Below are positions 8,841 through 17,903 of a DNA stretch of 64,000 nucleotides, piece by piece. This stretch comes from Acidobacteriota bacterium (GTDB lineage: Bacteria; Acidobacteriota; Terriglobia; Acidiferrales; UBA7541). Position 1 is the stretch's first letter, and each line of letters begins with the position of its first letter. A model generated the notes under the pieces. It was not told the origin of the DNA and ran no database searches. It worked only from the letters and a program-made list of their open reading frames with translations. The translations under genes were made by a program, and so were the position numbers. The stretch lies in the NCBI GenBank assembly GCA_013289825.1, contig JABCZF010000004.1, positions 1 through 64,000 of the forward strand, written 5' to 3'.

Positions 8841-9473
8841 ATGGGCACGGTTCCAAAACTTATCAGAATTCTTACCGTCGACGACCATGCGCTGATGCGC
8901 ATAGGGATTGCGACACTGGTGAACGCCGAACCGGATATGAAACTGATAGGGGAAGCGTCCAATGGGCAGGAAGCGGTGGAAAGATTTCGACTCGACCGTC
9001 CCGACGTGACGCTGATGGATCTCCAGATGCCTGGTTTCAACGGGATCGAAGCTATCGACTGTATCCTGGGTGAATTCCCAGATGCCCGCATAATAGTCCT
9101 CACGACCTATACAGGTGACGTTCAAGTCTTGCGAGCCCTAAAAGCCGGCGCCTGGGGTTACGTATTGAAAGAGCACGTTCGCCGACAACTCCTGGAGACC
9201 ATTCGTGTGGTACATTCCGGGCAGAAAAGAATACCGCCTGATATCGCGGCCGAGCTCGCAGAGCACGCCGCTGATGATCAATTGACCGCGCGTGAGATTG
9301 ATGTGTTGCGGTTAATCGCTGTCGGAAATTCGAACAAACTGATTGCTGATCAGCTTTCGATTGGTGAGGCGACCGTCAAAGGCCATATCACTAACATACT
9401 GTCTAAACTAGGCGCCAACGACCGCGCCCACGCAGTTACGATTGCGCTGAAGCGCGGGATCATGCAGTTGTAG
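8841..9473 (+). CDS. NarL/FixJ-family response regulator (LuxR HTH)
   Basis: 210 residues. Receiver domain ~8-125 with acidic pair D14-D15, phospho-acceptor Asp60 (TLMDLQMPG), T/S switch (LTTYTG) and Lys in VLKEH. LuxR-type HTH ~148-205 (LTAREIDVLRLIAVG, ATVKGHITNILSKLG). It starts 4 nt after the kinase fragment and is its cognate output. It is paralogous to the regulator at 14217-14879. With the kinase split, it may be orphaned or driven by the paralogous kinase. Confidence 0.92.
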   Translation: MGTVPKLIRILTVDDHALMRIGIATLVNAEPDMKLIGEASNGQEAVERFRLDRPDVTLMDLQMPGFNGIEAIDCILGEFPDARIIVLTTYTGDVQVLRALKAGAWGYVLKEHVRRQLLETIRVVHSGQKRIPPDIAAELAEHAADDQLTAREIDVLRLIAVGNSNKLIADQLSIGEATVKGHITNILSKLGANDRAHAVTIALKRGIMQL

Positions 9474-9649
9474 GAACTCCATAATAGAGTTGTAAGTCCC
9501 CCCCAAAAGTCGCGTTCCCGAACCCTACTTTCGATTCTTTCAAGTCCGTTGCAAATACCCTTATCGTCGTAACGGAAGAGAGACCTCTGCAACGACTATT
9601 CTCAAATTTCGCCAGCGGTTGGCCGGGTCGAGGGCTGCTAGCTCAACGC

Positions 9650-9961
9650 GTGCTAGTTGCGGCGGTCCTTATATATTGTGTGACTGCCCGTATTGCAGAA
9701 GATTCGGCCCCAGCGGCTCTGCCGCAGTTGATCGGGGCGGTTTTCTCAATTTTTATTTTAATTGGTTTATGGACGCCGTTATTCGGAACACTGACTTGTT
9801 TAGATGAGATTTGGATCCTTTTTTCTCGCGCGGGCGACATGCGGATTCCAATCATTCTGGCGACGCTCAGCGCCACGTTAGCAATGATCGGGCCGGGCGC
9901 TTGGTCGATCGATGCATGGCTATACGGCAGAAAACACATCGAAATGACAGACATCCGGTAA
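9650..9961 (+). CDS. DoxX-like small membrane protein
   Basis: 103 residues from a GTG, with about three hydrophobic segments (~3-20, ~26-45, ~66-90) and a conserved TLAMIGPGAWSIDA block shared with the protein at 14957-15328. Similarity to that paralogue (QRLF.NFA.GWPG) extends upstream to about 9587 without an ATG, so either a rare start is used or the N-terminus has decayed. Known: DoxX-like proteins are 4-TM membrane proteins of poorly defined redox or stress roles. It follows the kinase-regulator pair as its paralogue does, so it is probably part of the duplicated module. Confidence 0.65.
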   Translation: MLVAAVLIYCVTARIAEDSAPAALPQLIGAVFSIFILIGLWTPLFGTLTCLDEIWILFSRAGDMRIPIILATLSATLAMIGPGAWSIDAWLYGRKHIEMTDIR

Positions 9962-10018
9962 AAAAACGTTCCGAGATTGGCAGCGAGAGCTGATCCTGAA
10001 GGCCCGGTGCTGACTACG

Positions 10019-11161
10019 ATGAGGATCTTCGCACGAAGGCGAATCAAAATAGAGAACGGAAGCCGACGGGCAGGTCATGTGAGTACGCAGCCGATCGCAA
10101 TCGCCATGCTGCTTGTCGCCGCGACTTTCTTCCCGCTGATTGGTTGCCGTCCGGTGGTAGACCAAAACGTCGAACCCAAAATTTCGTTCACTCAAGTGCC
10201 GCAATGGAGCCAAGGAGACGAGATTCTACAAGATGTCATGGAAGGCACAGTACAGGGCGCAAGAAAGGGCCAACGGTTGGTCCTATACTCCCGGTCCGGG
10301 GGCTTGTGGTGGGTGCAGCCGCTCCCGACATCTCCCTTCACGACCATTTTGCCGGGCGGTGTGTGGAGAAGCGAACTACATCTCGGCACGGATTACGCGG
10401 TCTTGCTGGTTGATGCCTCATATGACCCCTCACCGGTGTTGGCGCAATTGCCGCAGCGCGTAAAAGGCGTTGCGGCGTTCGCGGTGACGCATGGACAAGA
10501 AAAATCGTCATCGTTTTTTGTCGATTTCAGCGGCTTCACATGGCGCGTGCGCAAAGTACCCAGCGATCGTGGCGGCGCAGTTAACCTATACAGCCCGGAG
10601 AATGTATACACCGATTCATCGGGGGCACTTCATCTGAGAATAATCAAACGCGATCAGCAGTGGACCTGTTCGGAGGTAAACCTAACCCGCAGCTTAGGCT
10701 ACGGCACATATTCGTTTACCGTCGAAGACATTTCTCACCTCGAACCTTCGGCGGTCTTCGGGATATTTACGTGGGACTATTCCGTTTCTAGCTTTCGGGA
10801 GAATTATAACGAGTTCGATATCAACTTTGCTCGGCGGGCGAACCCGAAAGCTCAGAACGCGGAGTTTGTTATCCAGCCTCCCGTAGTGCCGGCGAACATC
10901 TCACGTTTTATGGCACCCGCCGGCAAGCTTGAGCACACCATCACCTGGGAACCAGGGCGAGTCACCATGTTCACAACGCGGGCGTCTGGGGGCGCTGGCG
11001 CGCCTGTTATATCCAAGCACGTCTTTACATCGGAGGTTCCGGCACCTGGATTTGAATCCATGCGGATGACCCTGTACGTCTATCGGGATCCGAACGGTAA
11101 CTTGCCCGGTCTGCAGCACCCTGTCGAAGTCGTTGTGGACCGATTTGAGTTCTTACCCTAG
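10019..11161 (+). CDS. Lipoprotein with GH16-like jelly-roll domain
   Basis: About 380 residues. A lipobox (PLIGC) after a hydrophobic segment marks export and lipidation. An N-terminal ~110-residue region of unknown fold is followed by a beta-sandwich resembling GH16/laminarinase proteins (YGTYSFTVEDIS, FGIFTWDYS, NYNEFDINFARR, HTITWEPGRVTMF). The usual GH16 E-x-D-x-x-E is seen only partly (NEFDIN), so activity is uncertain and it may be a lectin. Alternative starts are 9977 (ATG) and 10079 (GTG); 10019 was chosen because it gives a basic n-region. It lies between the two sensor modules and ends 9 nt before the second kinase. Confidence 0.65.
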   Translation: MRIFARRRIKIENGSRRAGHVSTQPIAIAMLLVAATFFPLIGCRPVVDQNVEPKISFTQVPQWSQGDEILQDVMEGTVQGARKGQRLVLYSRSGGLWWVQPLPTSPFTTILPGGVWRSELHLGTDYAVLLVDASYDPSPVLAQLPQRVKGVAAFAVTHGQEKSSSFFVDFSGFTWRVRKVPSDRGGAVNLYSPENVYTDSSGALHLRIIKRDQQWTCSEVNLTRSLGYGTYSFTVEDISHLEPSAVFGIFTWDYSVSSFRENYNEFDINFARRANPKAQNAEFVIQPPVVPANISRFMAPAGKLEHTITWEPGRVTMFTTRASGGAGAPVISKHVFTSEVPAPGFESMRMTLYVYRDPNGNLPGLQHPVEVVVDRFEFLP

Positions 11162-11170
11162 AAAGGTCGC

Positions 11171-14100
11171 GTGTCATTGATAGGACGTCCTGGCAGATTT
11201 TTGTCGGCCATGTTGCTGCTCGGCGCGGTTTCCGGCGTAGTCCGCGGCAATCTCACTCCCATCCGCCGGCACGATCTCTGGAGTACCGACGCTGGTTTTC
11301 CTGGAGGATATGTTTACGCAATAACGCAAACTGCCGACGGGTACATCTGGGTCGGAAGCAGCAAGGGGCTAATCCGATTCGACGGTCGAAGCTTTGTGAC
11401 CATACACCAGAGGGATTCCAACCCAGACACGAGGTTGTCGGTTTGGGGGCTGCTCACGGATTCAGACGACCAGCTGTGGGCCATCGACGACCACACCCAT
11501 GTCTTTCGATACTCTGCGGATCAACTCGTTGGTCCATTGCCCGACAACGACAAGCACCGATACCGCCTAATTCCTCTAGTCGCTAGGACTCGCAAGGGAC
11601 AGCTCCTGTTCGGGTCTGCGGCACAGGGCCTGGTTGAATACGACCATGGTTCGGCTCACGTCCTGCTCGACCCAAGCCTTATGCCTAACTTGCCTACTGC
11701 CGTAGCCCAGACCGCGGACGGCACGTTCTGGATCGGTACGGAAGGACTGGGAGTATTTCGCGTTCGGCTGATTAATGATCTTCCAGAAGTGCAGAATATT
11801 GCCGCCACGACAAACACGCGGATCAACTGCTTCCTACCCATCGGAGAATCGACGCTGCTCGTTGGCACGGTCAAAGGTCTGTTGACCCTGAACAAAGGCC
11901 ATCTGACTGAGCAGCGAAACTCGGAGCTACGTAATCACGAGATACTCGCACTGACCCAGGGGAAGGCGGGCAACATCTGGATCGGTACGGAAGATCAAGC
12001 GCTCCGAGCAAGTGGGGGAGACATTGGTCGAGATGATCAAATCCATTCACTTGATCATGTGGACGCTACCGGTTCGGTGACAGCGCTATTCGAGGATCGC
12101 GACGGCGATCTGTGGGTTGGTGGAGCGGAAAAGATTGCCCGCTATCGCGACAGCGGATTCACAAGCTATTTGAGTTCGCTCGGCCTACCATGCGCCAATT
12201 GTGGGGCAATTTATGCCGACCATCAAGATCGCGTGTGGTTCGCGCCGTGGGACGGTGGATTGTTTCGGCTCTCACAGGGTTCCATTCAGCCGATTGAGTT
12301 CGCGGGCCTGAAAGATGACACGGTCTACTCGATCATCGGAGGCTCCGAGGATGAAGTGTGGCTCGGTCGCAAGTATGGTGGGATCACTCGACTGATGCTG
12401 AGCGGAGGTGCCCCGAGGGCTTCGACATATACGCGGCGGGACGGCCTGGCCCAAGACTCCGTTTCCGCGATCTATCGCGCATCGGACGGCACTGTTTGGG
12501 CTGGAACGGTTAGCGGGGGCCTGAGTCGTCTCCGCGGAGGAAAATGGCACACATTCACCACACGGGACGGACTGCCCTCCAATACGGTTTCGGTAGTCAC
12601 GGGAAACGCGTCTGGAGAGATCTTTGTAGGCACGCCGAAGGGGCTGGCCATCCTGAAGAACAACCATTGGCTGATCTATGCTGCACGCGACGGATTGCCG
12701 CCGGGCACTATCGAGAGCATGTTCGTGGATGGTTCTGGCATCGTGTGGATGGGCACAACGAAGGGCATTTCATTCTTTCAGTCCGGTACTGTGCACGTAC
12801 CACTCGGAGCGCCCAAAGCGCTCTACGAAGAAATTCTGGGCATTGCGGAGAACGACGGCTGGCTATGGATGGCGACACTCGATCATGTGATGCGGGTGAG
12901 GCGTACGGCTTTACTCAAACAATTCTTCGACGAAAGCGATTATCGCGAGTTTGGGATCGCCGACGGTTTGCCGAGTTCTGAGGGAGTAAAACGTAGTTCC
13001 TCCGTTGTTAAAGATTATCGCAATCGCATTTGGTTCTCCTTAAATCGGGGGATCTCGCTTCTGCAGCCGGCGGCGTTCGCGACGCCAGCGTTCCCAGCCA
13101 CGATCCATTTGGACGCGATTCTGGTCGACGGCAGAGTCCTTCCGCCACATGAGAATCGCATTCCGGCCGGACAGCACCGATTCACTTTCCGGTACTCCAG
13201 CGTGAACGTGCCGAATCCTGACAGCGTGAGATATCGTTATCGGCTTGATCGTGTCGATCAAATGTTGAATGAGCCGACGACCCTGCGCGAAATCGACTAT
13301 ACGAATGTTCCGCCCGGGCAATTTCGGTTTCACGTGATGGCCCGCAATCCGGACGGCGTCTGGAGTGAGGAGGCGAGCACGAAGCCGTTTGAAGTCGAAG
13401 CCGCGTATTGGCAGACGTACTGGTTTCAAGCGAGCTGCCTCGTGGGTGTCGTGCTGATCGTTTTCGGCGTCCATCGGCTGCGCCTGGGACAAATGGCACA
13501 TCGACTCAACCTCGGTTTAGAGGCGCGCGTCAGCGAGCGCACCCGCATTGCTCGTGAACTCCATGACACACTGCTGCAAAGTCTGCACGGATTGCTGTTT
13601 CGATCTCAGGCGGCCAGAAACTTGTTCCCGCGCCGCCCGGAGGAGGCCATGGAAGCTCTCGATCAAGCCATTGCCCGGACGGAACAGGCCATCGCCGAAA
13701 GCCAGGACGCGATAACCGACTTGCGTCCCCCAGCGGCCGCTAGCAGCGATCTGGGAGAGCTGCTGATGGCAACTGGCAAGGAACTAGAGACCACCCAAAA
13801 TCCCGACGGTACTGGCGCGACTTTCGCGTTTACCGTGGAGGGTGAGCGACAAACTTTGTCTCCGATTCTGCAGGAGGAGGTCTACCGAATAGGACTCGAA
13901 TTGCTGAGAAATGCCTTTCGGCACGCATGCGCGCGTCGAGTGGAAACTGAGGTTCGTTATGATGACGAACAGCTTCGCGTGCGGGTCCGCGATGATGGAA
14001 AGGGCATGGATCCAGAGGTCCTCAAGAAAGGAAGGCGCCCAGGGCATTGGGGACTCCTCGGCGCGAAGGAGCGAGCACAGCGAATCGGAGCACATTTGGA

Positions 14101-14233
14101 TATATGGAGCGAAGCCGGAGTAGGCACGGAAATCCAGTTGAGAATTCCCGCTACCGTTGCGTACGAGAATTCGCATGATAAACCGAGGTTCAGGTTTTTT
14201 CGCAGGGCGACAGATCATGGGAAGCGATTGTAA
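11171..14233 (+). CDS. Propeller-type hybrid sensor histidine kinase (Reg_prop, Y_Y_Y, HisKA_3)
   Basis: 1020 residues, GTG start, intact. Order: signal peptide (~1-25), propeller repeats (~30-640) with DGYIWVGS / DGTFWIGT / DGTVWAG, Y_Y_Y domain (~675-745, ending TNVPPGQFRFHVMARNPDG), one membrane helix (~755-775), HisKA_3 with His798 (ARELHDTLLQSL), and HATPase_c (~900-1000; LRNAFRHA, DDGKGMD, GHWGLLGAKERA). Known: in Bacteroidetes and Acidobacteria such sensors read extracellular glycans or other solutes through the propeller. It overlaps the following regulator by 17 nt, a strong sign of a cognate pair. The paralogue at 5709-8836 is frameshifted. Confidence 0.92.
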   Translation: MSLIGRPGRFLSAMLLLGAVSGVVRGNLTPIRRHDLWSTDAGFPGGYVYAITQTADGYIWVGSSKGLIRFDGRSFVTIHQRDSNPDTRLSVWGLLTDSDDQLWAIDDHTHVFRYSADQLVGPLPDNDKHRYRLIPLVARTRKGQLLFGSAAQGLVEYDHGSAHVLLDPSLMPNLPTAVAQTADGTFWIGTEGLGVFRVRLINDLPEVQNIAATTNTRINCFLPIGESTLLVGTVKGLLTLNKGHLTEQRNSELRNHEILALTQGKAGNIWIGTEDQALRASGGDIGRDDQIHSLDHVDATGSVTALFEDRDGDLWVGGAEKIARYRDSGFTSYLSSLGLPCANCGAIYADHQDRVWFAPWDGGLFRLSQGSIQPIEFAGLKDDTVYSIIGGSEDEVWLGRKYGGITRLMLSGGAPRASTYTRRDGLAQDSVSAIYRASDGTVWAGTVSGGLSRLRGGKWHTFTTRDGLPSNTVSVVTGNASGEIFVGTPKGLAILKNNHWLIYAARDGLPPGTIESMFVDGSGIVWMGTTKGISFFQSGTVHVPLGAPKALYEEILGIAENDGWLWMATLDHVMRVRRTALLKQFFDESDYREFGIADGLPSSEGVKRSSSVVKDYRNRIWFSLNRGISLLQPAAFATPAFPATIHLDAILVDGRVLPPHENRIPAGQHRFTFRYSSVNVPNPDSVRYRYRLDRVDQMLNEPTTLREIDYTNVPPGQFRFHVMARNPDGVWSEEASTKPFEVEAAYWQTYWFQASCLVGVVLIVFGVHRLRLGQMAHRLNLGLEARVSERTRIARELHDTLLQSLHGLLFRSQAARNLFPRRPEEAMEALDQAIARTEQAIAESQDAITDLRPPAAASSDLGELLMATGKELETTQNPDGTGATFAFTVEGERQTLSPILQEEVYRIGLELLRNAFRHACARRVETEVRYDDEQLRVRVRDDGKGMDPEVLKKGRRPGHWGLLGAKERAQRIGAHLDIWSEAGVGTEIQLRIPATVAYENSHDKPRFRFFRRATDHGKRL

Positions 14234-14879
14234 ATTCATTCGGATACTTAGCGTGGACGACCACCCTTTGCTGCGCGAAGGGATTGCTGCGCTGGTCAAG
14301 GCAGAACCGGACATGAGCATAGTGGCGGAGGCAGAAGACGGAGCGAAAGCGATCGAAAAGTTTCGGCTGCACCGGCCGGACGTAACTCTAATGGATGTGG
14401 AATTGCCAGGCTTAAATGGAATCGAGGCAATCAAGCAAATTCGGAGTGAGTTTCCAGAGGCACGGATCATCGTGTTGACCACCTACGCCGGCGACGCGAA
14501 GGTCCTGGCAGCACTCAAAGGGGGTGCGCGAGCTTACATTCTGAAGCGCCACGTCCATAAAGAACTTCTGGAGGCCATTCGGGCCGTGCATGGCGGACAG
14601 AAGCGGATACCCCAAGAGATTGCCGCCCAACTTGCGAATCACGCCGCAGATGACGAACTGACCACGCGAGAAATCGAGGTGCTGCGGCTAGTTGCCATTG
14701 GGAATGGCAATAAACAGATCGCGGATCAGCTTTCCATCGGGGAAGCCACGGTGAGGACGCACGTCGGCAACATTCTATCGAAGCTCGCCGCTAACGACCG
14801 GACGCATGCGGTTACGATTGCGCTAATCCGGGGGATTATTGAGCTTCCCGCTCCGTATGCTCCACCAAAAAGCGGATAG
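14217..14879 (+). CDS. NarL/FixJ-family response regulator (LuxR HTH)
   Basis: 220 residues from the ATG at 14217, which overlaps the kinase stop. Receiver ~8-125 with D14-D15, phospho-acceptor Asp60 (TLMDVELPG) and LTTYAG. LuxR HTH ~148-205 (LTTREIEVLRLVAIG, ATVRTHVGNILSKLA). The upstream codons from 14157 lie inside the kinase HATPase region and are unlikely to be used. Clearly paralogous to 8841-9473 along its whole length. Confidence 0.92.
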   Translation: MGSDCKFIRILSVDDHPLLREGIAALVKAEPDMSIVAEAEDGAKAIEKFRLHRPDVTLMDVELPGLNGIEAIKQIRSEFPEARIIVLTTYAGDAKVLAALKGGARAYILKRHVHKELLEAIRAVHGGQKRIPQEIAAQLANHAADDELTTREIEVLRLVAIGNGNKQIADQLSIGEATVRTHVGNILSKLAANDRTHAVTIALIRGIIELPAPYAPPKSG

Positions 14880-14956
14880 CGCAATCCGCTTTATAGCGGT
14901 TTTCAACCCCCTTCAGCCCAATTACGCTGAAGCGTAACTTCAAAGCTTGCAAAGGG

Positions 14957-15328
14957 GTGGATTTGCAAAGGCTATTCTCGACGTTTGCCAACGGCTGGCC
15001 GGGCCTAGGACTTCTGCTGCAACGCCTTTTATCGGCCAGCGCTTTATTTTTCGACGGAATCCGCTATTTTGAGGAAGCACCTCATCCCAGCCTGCCGGTT
15101 CTGCGCTTGATCGGCGCCGGGACGGGAATATTTGTCCTTGTGGGTTTGTGGACCCCGGTGACTGGAATGCTCGTCGCCATCATCGAGTTGTGCATCGCTT
15201 TCTCTCATACCGGCGATCCATGGATTTCCATCCTGTTGGCGACCCTTGGCGCGACCCTGGCAATGATCGGGCCGGGTGCGTGGTCCATCGATGCGCAGTT
15301 GTTCGGCAGAAAACACTTCGAAGACTAA
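14957..15328 (+). CDS. DoxX-like membrane protein
   Basis: 123 residues from a GTG preceded by AAAGGGG. Four hydrophobic segments (~15-35, ~45-65, ~68-88, ~90-108). Shares LQRLFS.FA.GWPG and TLAMIGPGAWSIDA with the shorter protein at 9650. Known family role is vague (DoxX/DoxD-like, often redox or stress related). It follows the kinase-regulator pair by 77 nt, mirroring the first module. Confidence 0.75.
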   Translation: MDLQRLFSTFANGWPGLGLLLQRLLSASALFFDGIRYFEEAPHPSLPVLRLIGAGTGIFVLVGLWTPVTGMLVAIIELCIAFSHTGDPWISILLATLGATLAMIGPGAWSIDAQLFGRKHFED

Positions 15329-15509
15329 GAAAACGATCGGGTCCTTTTAGTTTCTCCACTAAAACGCGGAGCGTAAAATCATACAATTGAGATAGCGTAA
15401 ATCCCTTCCTTTTGGGGTTGTTTCTGAGAAGCCAGTCCTTCCAAAATGCGCCTGACAAGGGAAACACTGGGCGGCTCGCGTTATTCGCAGCGAGTGATTG
15501 GAAGCACTC

Positions 15510-15701
15510 ATGGGAAATTCGATCGGAATCCAAATAAGTGTCGACGGACAGAATGAAGGCAGACTAGTTCCCCGCAACAAGAGTGCAGGAGCCAAGAGCG
15601 CGACACGGCTCTCGATCCTGGACTGGTATCGGATTTTGCGAGCACATCATCAGTGGACCATGTTTCAGGCGATTCGATATGCATTGTGGTTCACGCGCTA
15701 G
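15510..15701 (+). CDS. Small basic protein of unknown function
   Basis: 63 codons from ATG 15510 to the stop at 15701. The end reads ILDWYRILRAHHQWTMFQAIRYALWF, an aromatic, amphipathic segment that looks constrained. No family recognised. It lies 56 nt before the sigma-54 activator in the same orientation. Could be spurious; the C-terminal composition argues for a real peptide. Confidence 0.4.
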   Translation: MGNSIGIQISVDGQNEGRLVPRNKSAGAKSATRLSILDWYRILRAHHQWTMFQAIRYALWFTR

Positions 15702-15757
15702 TCGGATGAGGGTAAACAAAGGACGGGGCGTTTTGGGTTTGGCGAAACGGGGGCCAT

Positions 15758-16846
15758 ATGGAGAAAATCAACAATATTCCGTCGCTTGAACAGGGCCGTT
15801 GTGAGCACGGCTTTGAACAGATCATCGGCAACAGCAACGCTTTAAAATGCGTGTTGGGAGCCGTGGAACGAGTGGCATCTACGGATGCCACCGTGCTGGT
15901 TCTCGGAGAGACCGGTACCGGCAAGGAGTTGATCGCGCAGGCCATTCATAAGAGCAGCCCACGCTGGGCACGCCCCTTTATCAAGTTGAACTGCGCGGCT
16001 ATTCCGTTTGACCTGCTGGAGAGCGAGCTGTTTGGATATGAGAAGGGCGCTTTCACCGGAGCATTCGCGCAAAAAATTGGCCGATTCGAAATGGCTGATA
16101 CAGGGACTCTTTTCCTCGATGAGATAGGCGATATTTCACTAGCTCTGCAGCCAAAGCTGCTGCGGGTCCTGCAGGAAAAAGAGTTCGAACGCCTGGGCAG
16201 CGGGAAGACACATCGCATCGACGTGCGTCTGGTGACCGCAACCCACCGTAATTTGAGCGAAATGGTTGCTAGGAATCAGTTCCGCAGCGACCTGTACTAT
16301 CGCCTAAATGTATTTCCCGTTATGCTGCCACCTCTACGCGAACGGCGGGAGGATATCGCGCTCCTGGTCTCGCACTTTGTCGAAATCTTTTCCCGGCGCA
16401 TGGGCAAGAGGATTGGCGCCATTCCGAAAGAAATCCTGGATCTGTTCACGACCTATTCTTGGCCGGGGAACGTGCGAGAGCTTCAGAACTTGATCGAAAG
16501 AGCGGTAATCGGCTCAGACGACGAAACGCTTGCTAATCCTTTCCCTGCGTTGGACGGGAACTCCCTCCGTTCGAATGTGGTCAACACCGATCCAGTCGCG
16601 CTGCATTTCGCACAGACGAGCACGTTCCAGGAGGCAGAACGAGCCATGATCCTGCGAGCCTTGCACTCCTCGGGCTGGGTTGTAGGAGGGTGCCGCGGTG
16701 CGGCCGCTCGGCTAGGATTGAAGCGAACCACCTTAATTTCCAAGATGAAGAAGTTGGGAATCTCGCGACCAGCGTGGCAAATCAAGACGAATGCGCTGAA
16801 CGTGAACTTCGACATTGAGCCTTCCCGGCAAGCCTTCGTGCAGTGA
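15758..16846 (+). CDS. Sigma-54 enhancer-binding protein without receiver domain
   Basis: 362 residues. A short N-terminus (~1-20) with no receiver, PAS or GAF domain leads straight into the AAA+ domain: Walker A GETGTGKE (50-57), the sigma-54-contacting GAFTGA loop (97-102), Walker B FLDEIG (119-124), and the arginine-finger region. A Fis-type HTH lies at ~290-340 ([20 protein letters not shown]). Known: such activators bind palindromes ~100 nt upstream and remodel sigma-54 holoenzyme. With no sensory domain it may be constitutive or controlled by expression or a partner. A good -24/-12 promoter lies 350 nt downstream before the P460 genes, its likely target. Confidence 0.92.
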   Translation: MEKINNIPSLEQGRCEHGFEQIIGNSNALKCVLGAVERVASTDATVLVLGETGTGKELIAQAIHKSSPRWARPFIKLNCAAIPFDLLESELFGYEKGAFTGAFAQKIGRFEMADTGTLFLDEIGDISLALQPKLLRVLQEKEFERLGSGKTHRIDVRLVTATHRNLSEMVARNQFRSDLYYRLNVFPVMLPPLRERREDIALLVSHFVEIFSRRMGKRIGAIPKEILDLFTTYSWPGNVRELQNLIERAVIGSDDETLANPFPALDGNSLRSNVVNTDPVALHFAQTSTFQEAERAMILRALHSSGWVVGGCRGAAARLGLKRTTLISKMKKLGISRPAWQIKTNALNVNFDIEPSRQAFVQ

Positions 16847-17292
16847 GGTTCCTGCGGATGCGGCTGGTTCAGGTACTCTGTGGATTTCGGTTGTAAACCG
16901 GGACACAAGTGGCCAGCGCGTGCACAGCACCTCTTCGAGCCGAAGTTCTTATGGCAAACGACAAAGCTAGCTAACGTACAGAAAAGCTTCCCGCATTGAA
17001 TCCTGTTCGTCTCCCTCCACTGTTCTTGAGTGATGCTGCTTCGGCAAACTCCTCTCGCCTTCGATGTTCAAGACCGCAGTGTCGCAATAGCGTCACACGC
17101 CGACACGGAGACTTCGGCTCGACAGTCGATTTGACACGTAACTCTCGAAAACTGCTGATTCACAGCGATCTCGCACTAAAAGCCCTCTCTGACGTTGGCC
17201 CGGCGCTTGCAGTATGAGCTAGGGAAGTAGCGGCACGTCGTGATGCGGCGCATCGTACTTCACCGAGCGGCTCGCACCGCGGAAGGACAGAT
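16847..17292. other. Intergenic region with sigma-54 promoter
   Basis: No gene seen. It contains the -24/-12 element at 17196-17211 and, further up (about 17078-17120), several TGTCG/CGACA half-sites that could be activator-binding sites. Confidence 0.5.
17196..17211 (+). promoter_or_regulatory. Sigma-54 (-24/-12) promoter for the P460 genes
   Basis: TGGCCCG-GCGC-TTGCA: exact GG-N10-GC spacing and a near-consensus match to TGGCACG-N4-TTGCA. The predicted start of transcription is near 17222, about 70 nt before the P460 ATG. The adjacent sigma-54 activator gene supports the call. Confidence 0.65.
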
Positions 17293-17850
17293 ATGATTTT
17301 GCGACTCTGCATCCTTGTTCTCACCTCTTTGGTTCTGGCCGGCTACGAGGAAGTGAAACCTCAACCGCAGAACAACTACCGCGGATTCGATCTCGTCGAC
17401 AAAGCGGGAAACATTCGCAGACCGGCCGACGTTCGTGATCACTACCAGTCACTCGGTACGTACGTGGTGCTCGATCCGAAAGGCGACCAGGTGCACGCCA
17501 CCTACGCATCTCCGGGCACAGCCGAGAATTATCGCAAGACCGGAAAGTTTGCAGATGGAACAGTCCTTGTGAAGGAAGTGTTCGGAGCCGACCACGCACA
17601 AATGACTACGGGCGACGTGCGCTGGGCTTCCGGAACGAAAGTCTGGTTCGTGATGATCAAGGACGAGAAAGGGCGTTATTCCGACAATCCGCTGTGGGGT
17701 GATGGATGGGGATGGGCTCTGTTCAAGTCCGACGCCCCCGACAAGCAGGTTGCAACGGACTACAAAAAAGACTGCCTGGGGTGCCATATCCCTGCAAGGG
17801 GAACGGACTGGGTATACGTCCAAGGGTATCCGGTTCTTGCCGCGAAGTAG
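17293..17850 (+). CDS. Cytochrome P460-family haem protein
   Basis: 185 residues: an N-terminal hydrophobic segment (~3-17), the P460 fold (TGKFADGTVLVKEVFG; WASGTKVWFVMIKDE; GDGWGWALF), and one c-type haem motif CLGCH (159-163). Known: true cytochromes P460 oxidise hydroxylamine or NO to N2O with a Lys-crosslinked haem; many acidobacterial homologues are uncharacterised. The position where a lipobox Cys would stand reads VLAGYEE, so lipidation appears lost. Followed 53 nt later by a second P460 gene. Substrate cannot be read from the sequence. Confidence 0.82.
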   Translation: MILRLCILVLTSLVLAGYEEVKPQPQNNYRGFDLVDKAGNIRRPADVRDHYQSLGTYVVLDPKGDQVHATYASPGTAENYRKTGKFADGTVLVKEVFGADHAQMTTGDVRWASGTKVWFVMIKDEKGRYSDNPLWGDGWGWALFKSDAPDKQVATDYKKDCLGCHIPARGTDWVYVQGYPVLAAK

Positions 17851-17903
17851 GAATTGTCCCGTAACGAGCGTCATTTTCGAAAAGGTTTAGGAGGAGACCA
17901 CGC

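Noticed and set aside
14871..14890. AGCGGAT/ATCCGCT hairpin at the end of the second response regulator as a terminator
   Set aside because: The stem overlaps the stop codon and only a short, broken T tract follows.
15738..15757. GG-N10-GC spacing just before the sigma-54 activator gene
   Set aside because: No TTGC in the -12 box and it lies on top of the start codon.
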